From assembly GCF_947241705.1 (NCBI RefSeq), contig NC_079263.1:62001-126000 (forward strand): 64,000 nt of DNA. The letters are read 5' to 3'. Shown in pieces: positions 54,310-64,000 of this stretch. A model generated the notes under the pieces. It saw only the letters and a list, made by a program, of their open reading frames with translations, made no database searches and was not told the DNA's origin. This DNA comes from Saccharomyces mikatae IFO 1815. Taxonomy: Eukaryota; Ascomycota; Saccharomycetes; Saccharomycetales; Saccharomycetaceae. Numbering within the stretch: position 1 is the stretch's first letter; each line of letters opens with the position of its first letter. The position numbers were made by a program, and so were the translations under genes.

Positions 54310-54510
54310 TTACGATAGCAGTACCTTTACAGTTATCGGGTGAAACAATATCAAGAACAATTGGTTCGCTGCTTGGCAGAGGGTTAGTCTTACAAAGTTG
54401 TAATATACAGAGGCAGAAAACGCAAGAGGCGGGAAAAAGAAAACAAGAAAAGAAAAGGAAAAGAGGTAAAGATGCATTGTGTTTCTCCCCCCTTTTTTTG
54501 TAAGATGCAT
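54310..54510 (-). CDS. Small hydrophobic ORF, possible YHR007C-A counterpart
   Basis: 66 codons from ATG 54510 (MHLTKKGGRNTMHLYLFSFS), with a very hydrophobic stretch LFSFSFLVFFFPPLAFSASV that could be a signal peptide or membrane helix. Its position relative to SOD2 resembles that of the 71-residue S. cerevisiae YHR007C-A, as I remember it, but I cannot confirm sequence homology. The hydrophobic stretch comes from a pyrimidine-rich DNA tract, which by itself yields Phe/Leu/Ser codons, so chance is a real alternative. Confidence 0.3.
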   Translation of the reverse strand: MHLTKKGGRNTMHLYLFSFSFLVFFFPPLAFSASVYYNFVRLTLCQAANQLFLILFHPITVKVLLS

Positions 54511-54611
54511 GTATATCTTTTAAAAGTAGTTATATAATAAATAGGTGGGTGGGTGTGTGAGTGTGTGTCTTTCAGAATAATCCGAATAAAACGCCACAGT
54601 GGAAACTTCTT

Positions 54612-55313
54612 TTAAATATTGCCAGCATCAAATCTTCTGGAGGCTTCCTTCCAGTTAACCACGTTCCAAATGGCTTTGAAGTAATCGGCCTTCTTGTTTT
54701 GGTATTGCAAATAGTAGGCATGCTCCCAGGCGTCGATTGCAAGTAGAGGAACCAAGGGCCCGGTGACAGTGTCTTGGTTGTAGGTTTGAACAACATCGAG
54801 CTTACCTCCGTTGGAGAGGTTCTTGACAATGAAGGCCCATCCGGAGCCCTGTACGCCTGCTAGCTTCGCGTTGGTCAGCTTAATCAGCTCATCTAAACTG
54901 CCAAATTGGTCGTCAATGGCCTTTGCCAAAGCTCCGGTAGGTGGTTCACCACCACCCTGTGACTCTGGAGCCAGGTTTTCCCAGAATAGGCAGTGGTTTG
55001 TGAAGCCACCACCGTGAAACTTGATGTTTTGTTGGATAGCAATCATTTTTCTTGCGTTTGCAGGAGTTGGCTCCTTGGCCAGAAGATTTGAAAGTTCGTG
55101 GAACTGTTCAACAGCGGTGTTGAATCCGTTCACATAGGTTTGATGATGTTTGGTGTAATGCAATTCGTTGATTTGACCAGAAATATAAGGTTCTAATGCA
55201 CCAAAGTCCCATTTCAAGTCAGGTAAAGTGACTTTGGTTCTCTTTGCTGTGGTGGTGAGCAATGATAAACCACCCTTTTTGGTTAAATTAGCTGCTGCAG
55301 TTTTGGCGAACAT
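54612..55313 (-). CDS. SOD2: Sod2, mitochondrial manganese superoxide dismutase
   Basis: 233 residues, the same length as S. cerevisiae Sod2. The N-terminal ~26 residues (MFAKTAAANLTKKGGLSLLT) are a presequence rich in Ala, Lys and Thr. Mn ligands sit in ELHYTKHHQTYVNGFN (first His), GGGFTNHCLFWENLAP (second His) and AIDAWEHAYYLQYQNKK (Asp and third His). GGEPPTGALAKAIDDQFGSL and KLAGVQGSGWAFIV are family blocks. It dismutates matrix superoxide. Differences from S. cerevisiae cluster in surface positions. A CCAAT box (minus strand, 55518-55522) lies about 205 bp upstream, consistent with Hap control. Confidence 0.98.
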   Translation of the reverse strand: MFAKTAAANLTKKGGLSLLTTTAKRTKVTLPDLKWDFGALEPYISGQINELHYTKHHQTYVNGFNTAVEQFHELSNLLAKEPTPANARKMIAIQQNIKFHGGGFTNHCLFWENLAPESQGGGEPPTGALAKAIDDQFGSLDELIKLTNAKLAGVQGSGWAFIVKNLSNGGKLDVVQTYNQDTVTGPLVPLLAIDAWEHAYYLQYQNKKADYFKAIWNVVNWKEASRRFDAGNI

Positions 55314-55517
55314 ACGGATATCTTTGTTAGAGCTGATGGTTGTTTGGCTTCCTCTCCTGAAAAAGCAAACCGCTTCGTGATGACATATTTATTTTTAGGA
55401 TGCGATGTGATATATATATATTTTATAGCTTCTCCATCAGGGGCGTTCACTATGATTTCGGAAATTTTTCGGCACATCCCTACTTTTTTTTGCGACCTTA
55501 GCGGTTCGGCCTATGTT

Positions 55518-55522
55518 ATTGG
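55518..55522 (-). promoter_or_regulatory. CCAAT box upstream of SOD2
   Basis: ATTGG on the + strand (CCAAT on the SOD2 strand) at -205 relative to the ATG. SOD2 is known to respond to carbon source and Hap2/3/4/5. A 5-bp motif alone is weak evidence. Confidence 0.35.
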
Positions 55523-55802
55523 CCCAGGTTTAAGGTCGCGCCAACAACGCTAATAGCAATTAGTAATCATTTCTACCTCAAGTGCAACACTGCTCGCGCA
55601 ATCTGCCACAGGCGTAAGAGTAGATTGTATAGACATTAGGGAAATAATGGAATAGAGAAAGCAAAATGGATGTAGGTATTCGTTAAATATATACACATTA
55701 AGTGGCCCAAGAAAAAATATACATGTATACATATAAATAAAAGATCTTACATATACGGGCTCGTGCATACATTTCGTATGACTTTATTGTTTCTTGAATC
55801 AA

Positions 55803-57374
55803 TTAAGGGAGTATGGTAGCATCAAAATATAACTTTGGGTCTAAACTTGAGATTTCCGCAGAAGTTGCTTCGCCATCAAGGAGAATTTCAGCCATTAATT
55901 TGCCTGTGGCTGGCGCATTGTTAATACCCCAGCAAGAGTGCCCACTCGCAATATAAAGATCTTTGACATTTGTCTCACCAATCAAGGGACCCGAACTTGT
56001 GGGAACATTTAATACTGGCAAAAAACACGCTTGTTTTCTCAAGAGATGGCCCTTTGATAAAGTTGGCGATAGTTTGGATACATAATGATACAATTCATCG
56101 CACTTTTCCGAAACCACCTCAACATCATCTGAGCTTTCAGGTATATTCACCAAGGTGTCACCTTCACCGCACACATAAACCTCATCTTTTCTTGCATACA
56201 TTTCAGGGGAGAAAAACTCACGGTCGTTGACTTTCAGTTCAGCAAGTATAGCATATGGTGAAACTGTCTTTTCGCTGGGTTTGATCGTGACAGAGTGAGC
56301 CCTTAATCCAGAAATTGGACAATCTTTTAGGATTTTGGAAGTCCAGGGCCCCATGCTCAAAACAACCTGCTGGATATCATTGATTTCAATAGGCTTTGCA
56401 TTGTTGTCATTGAAGATTGTGCCCAGCTTGATATCTGAATTTTCTGCTTGACCTCTACTATTTCTGCGGTTTTTGATGACAGAGGGAAGATATTTTAGGG
56501 AATGAACACAATCCATTTCGTCGCACTTTACTCCTACTACCTTCCCCAGTAATAGATCAACGGCCCCCGTTTCCATCGCTTTTGATAATATGAAATGGGT
56601 GAATTTATAAGGATGAAGTTGTGCTGTGGTATCAGTACCACCTAGCGAAGACCAATCATTAACCAACTCTCTTCTTATCCAATTCAAGTCAGCTGGCAAA
56701 GGATTATGAATATTGTTCTCCCTGAGTTGCTCGGCAGGGCTTACAGAATCAAGGTCTGATACGCTGTTTGTGTGGCTTTTCATGCGTTCGTTTGTTAGAG
56801 AATGTAAGCTAGGCACTGAGCTGGAAATGTGAACATCAGATCCTTCTTCTTCGTTACTGGCGGATTCGTTCTTCAACGAAGAGCCTGAAGAACTTAATGA
56901 TGAACTAGAATCCCCGATGTTAAACTTATTGGGTATGTTACCTGGTCTCTTCTTTGGAGGTGGAACATTAAGGGTATAGGCTTTTTTGCTCACTCTCTCA
57001 TAGTTTTCAATGACCTCTTTCCGAACGTCAGCTTCTAAGGACACAGTCGTCAATCTTCTGTAATCCCAGTTGTTCTCTCCATCATACTCATCACTCAATT
57101 CCTGATGTAGCTGGAAACTCAAAGGCACAATCTGATGAGGAAAAGCCCAAGATGCAAGCAGACCGCCCGCTTTACCAGAAGCCCCTCCAGCAATACGCCT
57201 TGATTCAATGATAGTAATGTGATGGGTCGAAGGGCTGAAACTTGGATGCTGCGTCAAGTAGTATGCCGTACAGCAACCAATGATGCCACCACCAACAATG
57301 ACAATATGTTTTTTCCCTTCACTATTTTTTGAAGGGTACGCTTGAAACGGTGGGTGCATGAAATCCTCACCCAT
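55803..57374 (-). CDS. TDA3: Tda3, DAO-type FAD-dependent oxidoreductase
   Basis: 523 residues, as in S. cerevisiae. The N-terminal dinucleotide motif HIVIVGGGIIGCCTAYYL plus ITIIESRRIAGGASGKAG defines an FAD-binding D-amino-acid-oxidase-like fold. The C-terminal segment LYIASGHSCWGINNAPATGK closes the FAD site. A Ser-rich insertion (about residues 155-225, SSSLSSSGSSLKNESASNEE) interrupts the fold and is presumably a disordered loop. In yeast it influences retrieval of cargo from late endosomes to Golgi; its enzymatic substrate is not known. Confidence 0.95.
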   Translation of the reverse strand: MGEDFMHPPFQAYPSKNSEGKKHIVIVGGGIIGCCTAYYLTQHPSFSPSTHHITIIESRRIAGGASGKAGGLLASWAFPHQIVPLSFQLHQELSDEYDGENNWDYRRLTTVSLEADVRKEVIENYERVSKKAYTLNVPPPKKRPGNIPNKFNIGDSSSSLSSSGSSLKNESASNEEEGSDVHISSSVPSLHSLTNERMKSHTNSVSDLDSVSPAEQLRENNIHNPLPADLNWIRRELVNDWSSLGGTDTTAQLHPYKFTHFILSKAMETGAVDLLLGKVVGVKCDEMDCVHSLKYLPSVIKNRRNSRGQAENSDIKLGTIFNDNNAKPIEINDIQQVVLSMGPWTSKILKDCPISGLRAHSVTIKPSEKTVSPYAILAELKVNDREFFSPEMYARKDEVYVCGEGDTLVNIPESSDDVEVVSEKCDELYHYVSKLSPTLSKGHLLRKQACFLPVLNVPTSSGPLIGETNVKDLYIASGHSCWGINNAPATGKLMAEILLDGEATSAEISSLDPKLYFDATILP

Positions 57375-58215
57375 TTAGAGAATCTTTATTTTGTTGTTTC
57401 ACTAAAACGCTATTGAATAACCTAATACTGTATCAGGAGGAGCGCAAAAAATCTCTTAGTGAGTGATTCGCACTATTTAAGAAATTCAGTTGTTGACTAA
57501 TTTTTTCAAGTCTTATTTTAACAACGGAAGAAATTAAATAAAAAAAAACTTTTCTTGTAAGTAAAGTATGCCAGGTTATGGATATAGTGTCGCTTCTATG
57601 CCGTGCTTTTTTTCGAATATAAGCAACTTACATGCACGTAGGGGATAGACGCAGGAAAGCACTAAAGCTATAAGTATCAATAAATTGGCCTACACGGTTT
57701 CAGCCAAGGTAAGGGGACTCGGACGGAATCGGGCTCATATTATACGTTCAGTGGATATTTTCAACGGAACGATAAAAATCACTCCGAGAGACGGTTGAGA
57801 ATCCGTACACCAACATCCTTACATTTTGATATAAACTGTGCAACTTTTTGTTTCAGTATATGAGTCTTACGTTCGTTTGGGACAGGAAGCCGATGACAGC
57901 ATTCCAGGCAGAGTTCCCAGGTGAAAGTCAAGGTAACGGAAGGAAAGCTTGCTTCTGCCAGTGGGAATGTTTGGCTTAACTCTTCTATAATGAGAAGGCC
58001 CTCTGGACAAACCATTCCAACGATGTTCTGCCTACACTTCCACTACAGAGATTTGCCCGAAGGAAGGTTTCCTGAAATTCTTTTCACAGGGGAAATACTC
58101 GCACACGTAAAAACATACCACTAAAGTTAGGAGGTGAAATTAGAGATATATTAGATTTGTATAATTTTTTAATTAGTTCCAACGTGTTAAAATAGAAGCA
58201 TAACCAAAGAAAAAA
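57375..58215. other. Divergent intergenic region TDA3/RPL27A
   Basis: About 840 bp. Tandem Rap1-type sites for RPL27A are listed separately. A + open frame at 57921-58124 and a minus frame at 57779-58015 have no recognisable features. Confidence 0.5.
57800..57826 (+). promoter_or_regulatory. Tandem Rap1-type RPG boxes upstream of RPL27A
   Basis: ATCCGTACACC followed by AACATCCTTACATTT in the same orientation, about 390-415 bp before the ATG. They resemble the Rap1 consensus ACATCCRTACA. Tandem paired sites are the usual ribosomal-protein promoter plan. Confidence 0.65.
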
Positions 58216-59174
58216 ATGGCTAAGTTCTTGAAAGCTGGTAAAGTTGGTACGTATTATTTGCAGTTTTTTTGGATATCAGCAAAGAATCACACAATTGTTG
58301 TATTAAATATCCAAGCTATTAACGGCTGATGTTTATCCAATTAGAGTTTTAATTCAAGTATTATGTCTTCATATAAGGATGGGAAGGCAAAAACAAATGA
58401 AACTAGATATGATCAGAGAATTTAGATTTAAGTGGAGACTCATCGGTGGTACGCTGGTTGAAAATATGGATGATTGAAAAGAGTGGTATATAAGAGACTC
58501 ATCTTCACTAGGCAAAAAGAGGCACTGGAAGATTATTAAAGTCGGAACATAAAGGAGAAAAAAGCTCATACCAATGGGGAGATAAAGGTCACAATTCATT
58601 CACTATGCCCGTAGACACTGGCGTGCAAGCTAGGAGATCTTTCACACACTATCGCCTTTTTCATGGTCTATCTAAATTTCACGAAGTTACGATATCTTTC
58701 CCACCCATTATTGAAGAACATAAAAAGAATTCGGTAAACATTTTATGAAAGTTTCACTTATACTAACTATTTATTTTTTCCATTTTAATTACAGCTGTCG
58801 TTGTCCGTGGTCGTTACGCCGGTAAGAAGGTTGTTATCGTTAAACCACATGATGAAGGTTCCAAGTCTCATCCATTTGGTCACGCTTTGGTTGCCGGTAT
58901 TGAAAGATACCCATTAAAGGTCACCAAGAAGCATGGTGCCAAGAAGGTTGCTAAGAGAACCAAGATCAAGCCTTTCATCAAGGTCGTCAACTACAACCAT
59001 TTATTGCCAACCAGATACACTTTAGATGTCGAAGCTTTCAAATCCGTTGTTTCTACTGAAACTTTCGAACAACCTTCTCAACGTGAAGAAGCTAAGAAGG
59101 TCGTCAAGAAGGCTTTCGAAGAAAGACACCAAGCTGGTAAGAACCAATGGTTCTTCTCTAAGTTGAGATTTTAA
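58216..59174 (+). CDS. RPL27A: Rpl27A, large-subunit ribosomal protein eL27 (two exons)
   Basis: Exon 1 is 58216-58246 ([10 protein letters not shown] plus one base) and exon 2 is 58795-59174; 136 residues after splicing. The 548-nt intron has GTACGT at 58247, branch point TACTAAC at 58761-58767 and TTACAG ending at 58794. The KOW-like start [20 protein letters not shown] and the end [11 protein letters not shown] are eL27 hallmarks. The 5' splice site GTACGT is one of the tolerated variants of GTATGT, known in several yeast RP genes. Optimal codon use. Confidence 0.97.
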
Positions 59175-59462
59175 GAGAATTGCATTATGGTCAACCAAAA
59201 ATAAAAAAATTATTAGTAATATCAACATATGTATATTTGATGTATGTAAACAATGATCAAATATTAATAGAATATATCTACGTATAAGTATACACAAATG
59301 GGGTCTTTCTTCAAAAGTCGCTTGTTGATATTTTTACACATAACGACATAACGAAAAATACTCTAAAGACAGGGAATCGGAATAAACAATAAGAGCACTA
59401 TATAGCAACAGGCATCCAGGGCATCTGATAGAAGAGACTAAACAAGAAAATCTTTGACAGCA

Positions 59463-60803
59463 ATGATTGTAAGACGTTTATTTTCAGTATCAAGTTACTC
59501 GTTTTTCTTAAAGAAACCTCAGTTTGATGTGAAAGGAATAATAGAGATGATCCCCCAGTATCAAACTTCTATTCAAAATAGAGAGTTGATAGAAGCTGAT
59601 AGCATAATACTAAACTTACAACAACTAAGTGAACAATATCAACGCATAAAAACGATTGATAAAATTATAGCGGATATTCAGATACAGAGAAAATCAATTG
59701 AAGCACAAATTAAAAAGGATAGAACGAAGATTACAGAATATTCGGCTACATTGAAGGCCCTTAAAGAGCAATACCAAGATCAAGATAATGAATTATCGGA
59801 GCTGCAAAAGAAAGTCTTCGAGACTTGCAGATCACTTCCAAATGTCTTGGACCCTACGGTTCCGTTAAAGGCCCCAAAGATTGAGCAATGGATAAACCCT
59901 TTAAAAGCGTATGAATCTTCGGAAGCTCAGGAACACGTAGGTATTATGCTTAGAAAGGAAATTCTGGATTTACAGACTGCCTCAAACATTACAGGAACAT
60001 CATGGTACTATCTACTAAATGACGGAGCACGTCTTGAACAAGCTTTGGTAGCGTATGCCCTGAAAAAGGCAAATGACCATGGGTTTGCAAGCTGCACACC
60101 ACCAAGCATTACGAAAAGAGATTTAATAGATGCATGTGGGTTCAATCCAAGGGATATGAATAATGAACGGCAGATTTATGCTCTTCAGGACACTAACTTA
60201 GGATTGGTTGCTACTGCAGAAATATCCATGGCAGGCCTAGGCGCAAACAAGGTCCTAAATTTCAACTCGGATGAATGTTCCAAGAAACTCGTCGGTGTGA
60301 GCAGATGTTACAGAGCTGAAGCGGGTGCCAGGGGAAAGGATACGAAAGGTCTTTATCGCGTTCATGAGTTCACTAAAGTAGAATTGTTTTGCTGGAGCAA
60401 ACCAGAAAATAGTGCCAAAATTCTTGAAGAAATAAAGCAATTCCAAATTTCTATAGTAGATGAATTAGGTTTAACAGCCAAAGTGCTTAATATGCCTTCA
60501 AATGATCTCGGTAATCCCGCTTTCAAGAAGTACGATATTGAAGCTTGGATGCCAGGAAGGGGAAAATTTGGTGAGATAAGTAGTGCCTCTAATTGTACCA
60601 ATTTTCAAAGCAGAAGATTAAATACAAAGTACAAGAACGATAAAACAGGAAAGTTAGAATATGTACACACGCTAAATGGTACAGCGATGGCCATCCCAAG
60701 AGTGATGGTAGCCCTGGTAGAAAATTTTTATGACTCAAGCACTAATAAAATACATGTTCCTAAATGTTTGAGGGAGTTTTTGAATGGTCAACGATATATT
60801 TAA
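59463..60803 (+). CDS. DIA4: Dia4, probable mitochondrial seryl-tRNA synthetase
   Basis: 446 residues from ATG 59463 (MIVRRLFSVSSYSFFLKKPQ), as in S. cerevisiae; three upstream codons are open. The N-terminus is an Arg/Ser-rich presequence. A long antiparallel coiled coil (about 40-125), which in SerRS grips the tRNA-Ser variable arm, is followed by the class II core: motif 2 GVSRCYRAEAGARGKDTKGL then YRVHEFTKVELF, and motif 3 NGTAMAIPRVMVALVENF. SSASNCTNFQSRRLNTKYK is the SerRS SSCSN-type signature with Ala for Cys. It charges mitochondrial tRNA-Ser. In yeast its loss causes invasive growth. Confidence 0.96.
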   Translation: MIVRRLFSVSSYSFFLKKPQFDVKGIIEMIPQYQTSIQNRELIEADSIILNLQQLSEQYQRIKTIDKIIADIQIQRKSIEAQIKKDRTKITEYSATLKALKEQYQDQDNELSELQKKVFETCRSLPNVLDPTVPLKAPKIEQWINPLKAYESSEAQEHVGIMLRKEILDLQTASNITGTSWYYLLNDGARLEQALVAYALKKANDHGFASCTPPSITKRDLIDACGFNPRDMNNERQIYALQDTNLGLVATAEISMAGLGANKVLNFNSDECSKKLVGVSRCYRAEAGARGKDTKGLYRVHEFTKVELFCWSKPENSAKILEEIKQFQISIVDELGLTAKVLNMPSNDLGNPAFKKYDIEAWMPGRGKFGEISSASNCTNFQSRRLNTKYKNDKTGKLEYVHTLNGTAMAIPRVMVALVENFYDSSTNKIHVPKCLREFLNGQRYI

Positions 60804-61172
60804 TAAGTAAGAAACTAATCTTGTAAATATGCAAATTCACATTGAAACAGTAGCATTATTGTGTTGAGCGAAATATCCAACCACCGCTACTGGTAGATGT
60901 TCTGTATGATTTAAGTTGGATCATAATTAGTAAATATGCATTTTTCCCCAAGACTAAAGAGTAATTATTTTGAAAGAGTTGGCAACAAAATATAGCATTA
61001 TATTTATAGCTTATTTACTGTCTATTCAAGTATTTTCAATTTCTCAAAACCTGCCAATTCTGTTATTCCGTGTGGCGAGATAAAGATCGTAAAAATAGAA
61101 GAGCTACTCTAACATTTCCTGCACAACTGCTGCAAATGGTGGCAAAAAGATCAAAGAAGTAACCTGTATATT
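60804..61172. other. DIA4/VPS29 intergenic region
   Basis: About 370 bp, AT-rich; no gene or motif recognised. Confidence 0.5.
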
Positions 61173-62137
61173 ATGTTGTTGTTAGCGTTAAGTGATGCAC
61201 ACATTCCTGATAGAGCGACTGTATGTTTTTTCCCTCACATTTCTCACTTTCTCACCTTAATTGAAGTGTAATTTTTAAATGTCCATTGCACCTACTCCCT
61301 TTAATGTCATACTAACAAATTGAAAACGAACTTAATTGAATGTAGGATTTACCTCTTAAATTCAAAAAATTACTAAGTGTTCCTGATAAAATATCTCAGG
61401 TGGCCTTACTAGGCAATAGTACGAAGTCTTTTAATTTTTTGAAGTTTGTCAACCAGATATCTAACAATATAACAATCGTAAGAGGAGAGTTTGATAATGG
61501 GCACTTGCCAAGTACAAAGAAGGATGGCGCTTCCGAAGGCTCTAGGAAAATGGAAGAAATTCCTATGAATTGTATAATAAGGCAAGGGGCTTTAAAAATT
61601 GGCTGTTGCAGCGGTTATACTGTGGTACCAAAGAACGACCCCTTATCTTTATTAGCATTAGCACGCCAGTTAGATGTAGATATTTTGTTATGGGGCGGTA
61701 CTCATAATGTCGAGGCTTACACCTTGGAGGGGAAGTTTTTTGTGAATCCAGGCAGTTGTACGGGAGCCTTCAATACGGATTGGCCCATTATATTTGACGT
61801 TGAAGATAGCGATGAAGCTGTAACATCAGGGGTGGAGGAAACTAAGGAGGATGAACCCATACAACAAAATGATGTAATCAGGGAAGAATCGATGGGGAAA
61901 GAACAATCTGGATCTGACATAACCAGAGATAATGCAATCGAAGAGGATGGCGCTGACGTGAAATTGGAGAGCCAATTTAAAGAAGACGAGGTCAATATAT
62001 CAGATTTGGATGTGAAAGGGTCTAATTCGCCAAGTTTCTGTCTGCTGGATATTCAAGGTACCATTTGCACGTTATACATCTATCTTTATGTTGACGGTGA
62101 AGTGAAGGTCGATAAAGTGGTTTATGAAAAGGAATAG
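61173..62137 (+). CDS. VPS29: Vps29, retromer subunit (two exons)
   Basis: Exon 1 is 61173-61220 (16 codons, MLLLALSDAHIPDRAT) and exon 2 is 61346-62137; 279 residues against 282 in S. cerevisiae. The 125-nt intron has GTATGT at 61221, branch point TACTAAC at 61310-61316 and TGTAG ending at 61345. The metallophosphoesterase fold is visible (LSDAHIPDR, ALLGN, VRGEFDN, CCSGYTVVPKNDPL, LLWGGTHNVEAY) but, as in all Vps29, the catalytic His of GNHD is replaced (RGEFD). It therefore acts as a scaffold joining Vps35 in retromer. A ~60-residue acidic insert (about 140-225), particular to yeast, precedes the last strands SFCLLDIQGTICTLYIYLY. Confidence 0.96.
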
Positions 62138-62424
62138 GATAGCCTTTACCACTTTATGTGCTTCTGTGATGTCTTAGAACTGAGTAGCCTTGTTTTGTGA
62201 TTTTTTTTCGCAGACAAGATTAGTAGATATCTTCAAGAGTATCTACCCATTGAATATTACAAATAATAAAAGAGAGTTCGTATTCCTAGTTTCTTTACTG
62301 TTTGTGCTCAGGTGATCAAACTGGATTAGCATTGGGACGCTTAGAGCCGTGATCAATAAAAGCATACAGAACATACAAAGAAACCTGGATGGAGAACTAC
62401 TATGTTTTATATAGATCGAATTAA

Positions 62425-63141
62425 CTATACAATGATGTCATTTACACCTTGTTTAATGATATCTTCTAGCAGGTCAGTTTCTAAATCATCTTCTAGTTTT
62501 TCTTCATTTTCCTTTAAACGGCGGTGGGTAAAATTACTTATCTGTAACTCTTCTAATTTTAAAACTTTCTTCATGGCGTACGCATCTTCACCATCCTGAT
62601 AGTAGCTTTTCTCGATACTTAACACCTCAAAAGCCAATGTGTCTCTGTACAGGTGCAAGGCCGCTCTGTTAGATTGTCTCACATGCAAGGAAACATATTC
62701 TGCTTGGTGCACTTCTTTCAATGCAAATAATGCTTGTCTCATTAAGTTCTCAGCAATTCCCATTCTTCTATAGGTTCTCATAACACTTAAAGACGTAATA
62801 TGTCCATTTGCTGGTTCATTTTGCTGGTCTGGGTCGTCATTCATCTTCACGAGAACGTACCCTACTAATTTTTCGCCCGGAGCCAAGTATGTTGGATCCA
62901 GCTTAATTGTTTTGCCATCATTGGTCTCATCCAACGTCAATTCCAACTTATTGTCCTCATTCTGTTCATCAGCACCTTCACAGTCTAAAGTTGTGGTGGT
63001 AGCAACAAAGGAAGCTTCTGGCCAAGAGAGAATATGATACATATAGTACTTCATCATATAATTTTCGGGCAGATTATGAAGGTTGGCATTTTGCATGCAT
63101 ATGATGTCGTTAATTGTCGCTCTGCGGATATTGATCGGCAT
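62425..63141 (-). CDS. ARD1: Ard1/Naa10, catalytic subunit of N-terminal acetyltransferase NatA
   Basis: 238 residues, the same as S. cerevisiae Ard1. The GNAT fold begins [20 protein letters not shown] with [20 protein letters not shown], then GYVLVKM, and the acetyl-CoA loop in [16 protein letters not shown] (R-R-x-G-x-A). [17 protein letters not shown] follows. An internal insert ([18 protein letters not shown]) and an acidic C-terminal tail are yeast-specific. With Nat1 and Nat5 it acetylates Ser, Ala, Thr, Gly and Val N-termini at the ribosome. Confidence 0.97.
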   Translation of the reverse strand: MPINIRRATINDIICMQNANLHNLPENYMMKYYMYHILSWPEASFVATTTTLDCEGADEQNEDNKLELTLDETNDGKTIKLDPTYLAPGEKLVGYVLVKMNDDPDQQNEPANGHITSLSVMRTYRRMGIAENLMRQALFALKEVHQAEYVSLHVRQSNRAALHLYRDTLAFEVLSIEKSYYQDGEDAYAMKKVLKLEELQISNFTHRRLKENEEKLEDDLETDLLEDIIKQGVNDIIV

Positions 63142-63754
63142 GTTTGAATGAGTTCTATATGAGGCGCAGTGTGTGTATATTCAGTCTCTTTTTTTCATTG
63201 ATAACTACGCTTAGCTGACCAAAAAGGTTAGAGAACCTTTCTGATTATACTTTTTTTTTTCTGCTTCAAAAAACCATTTGACGCGGAAAAGTGAGAATGG
63301 ATTAAAATAGAGAGTAAATGAAGGATTAGGACTAGTAATAATACTATTAAATTGTTCAGAAAAGAAAATTTTCTAATGTTAGTCTATAAATGATATCAAT
63401 CCTGTAACTCACGACTGTTTTACTTCCCATTAAAGGCACTTTAAAGTATTTGTCATCAAGTGTAGCCTAAAAGAACTTTAAAATCATGATACACAATATT
63501 TAACATTGCTAATATGACTACAGAGGAACATAGAAGCATATCTTGTTTTATTCTCTGTGATACTTCAACTTCTCCTTTTGCCCTTCTTTAGCCTTCTTCT
63601 TGAGTAGTCTGTACCTTCGTACGGAAACCGCTTAATGTGATACTAAAAAAGCATATTAGCCGCCAAAGGGAGATGATCTATATTAATGTTCAAACAGAGG
63701 ATTGTCAGAATAAAAAATAAACAAAAAGCAGACTCAACTTAAGTTTGAATAACT
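63142..63754. other. Divergent promoter ARD1/SPO13
   Basis: About 610 bp. The SPO13 URS1 is listed separately; T-run at 63249-63259. Nothing else seen. Confidence 0.55.
63655..63666. promoter_or_regulatory. URS1-type Ume6 site upstream of SPO13
   Basis: TTAGCCGCCAAA contains the URS1 core (TAGCCGCC) about 90-100 bp before the SPO13 ATG, the distance known for S. cerevisiae SPO13. Ume6 with Rpd3/Sin3 represses it in mitosis and with Ime1 activates it early in meiosis. Confidence 0.75.
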
Positions 63755-64000
63755 ATGGTTCCCAGAAAACGCTTCAGACCACTTGAATTGATGTCACCGA
63801 CACATTCTAAGAGAAAAGTTCAAAAACCTCTTCAGGAGAAGACTACGAACCTGAGGGTCTCCCCACTTAATTCTAAAATAGGTAAGGATATCAGAAGCAA
63901 GGAGAGCAGGAAAACGAGAAAGACTGGTTCAGAGAACATATTCAATTCGAAACATGTCGATTTAAGAATGGAAAGCCCGCTTCCAGGCTTAAATTTTGTA
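63755..64000 (+). CDS. SPO13: Spo13, meiosis I regulator (5' part only)
   Basis: 82 codons from ATG 63755 (MVPRKRFRPLELMSPTHSKR...) to the right edge, still open; the yeast protein is about 290 residues. Spo13 ensures monopolar attachment in meiosis I and protects centromeric cohesin through Cdc5/Rec8. The visible N-terminus is basic and Ser/Thr-rich and ends ESPLPGLNFV, conserved with S. cerevisiae; the polo-binding region lies outside the window. Early-meiotic control is supported by the URS1. Confidence 0.95.
   Translation, partial: MVPRKRFRPLELMSPTHSKRKVQKPLQEKTTNLRVSPLNSKIGKDIRSKESRKTRKTGSENIFNSKHVDLRMESPLPGLNFV

Noticed and set aside
57779-58124. Overlapping ORFs on both strands upstream of RPL27A
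   Set aside because: Both lie over the Rap1 site region and lack family features; length is compatible with chance.

Overview
The window is a stretch of chromosome VIII from a budding yeast of the genus Saccharomyces. It is recognisable from an unbroken run of orthologues in the S. cerevisiae order, from AIM17 (YHL021C) on the left arm, across the centromere, to SPO13 (YHR014W) on the right arm. It does not look like S. cerevisiae itself. Compared from memory, Erg11 and Sod2 differ from the S288C proteins at a few percent of residues, and the YHL012W position holds only a relic. A sister species (for example S. mikatae, S. kudriavzevii, S. jurei or S. arboricola) is most likely; I cannot choose among them without alignments.

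Layout. 1-9.6 kb: AIM17 (cut by the window edge), OPI1, APM2, MCO14, YHL017W, DUR3. 10.8-20.4 kb: RPS20, YLF2, OTU2, the YHL012W/UGP1-like relic, PRS3, ETP1, YAP3. 20.6-23.1 kb: tRNA-Val(AAC) with a stack of solo LTRs upstream of it. 23.5-36.1 kb: YHL008C, STE20, SHU1, MRP4, LAG1, HSE1, RPL14B (one intron). 36.55-36.66 kb: the point centromere CEN8 in reverse orientation, 118 bp with all three elements. 37-46.8 kb: OSH7, QCR10 (very short intron), LEU5, TCD1, NEM1, GPA1, TIM10. 47-48.7 kb: tRNA-Thr(AGU) with a second LTR stack. 49.5-64 kb: STP2, ERG11, SOD2, TDA3, RPL27A (intron), DIA4, VPS29 (intron), ARD1/NAA10, SPO13 (cut by the edge).

The genes are ordinary monocistronic yeast units and form no operon, but several share processes. 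GPA1 and STE20 are both in the mating pheromone pathway. OPI1, NEM1, OSH7, LAG1 and ERG11 act in lipid metabolism. MRP4, QCR10, TIM10, LEU5, DIA4, SOD2 and TCD1 are mitochondrial. RPS20, RPL14B and RPL27A are cytosolic ribosomal proteins, two of them with tandem Rap1-type sites upstream.

I saw no CRISPR array, phage, plasmid or new multi-gene system. The points most worth a second look are: the decayed UGP1-like gene with an apparent ~370-bp insert carrying a long opposite-strand open frame; the two nested LTR stacks, whose insertion order can be read from 5-bp target duplications; the QCR10 intron, which is in frame and free of stops; four perfect GTCACGTG sites in and beside SHU1; and some coding-like intergenic stretches without an assigned gene.
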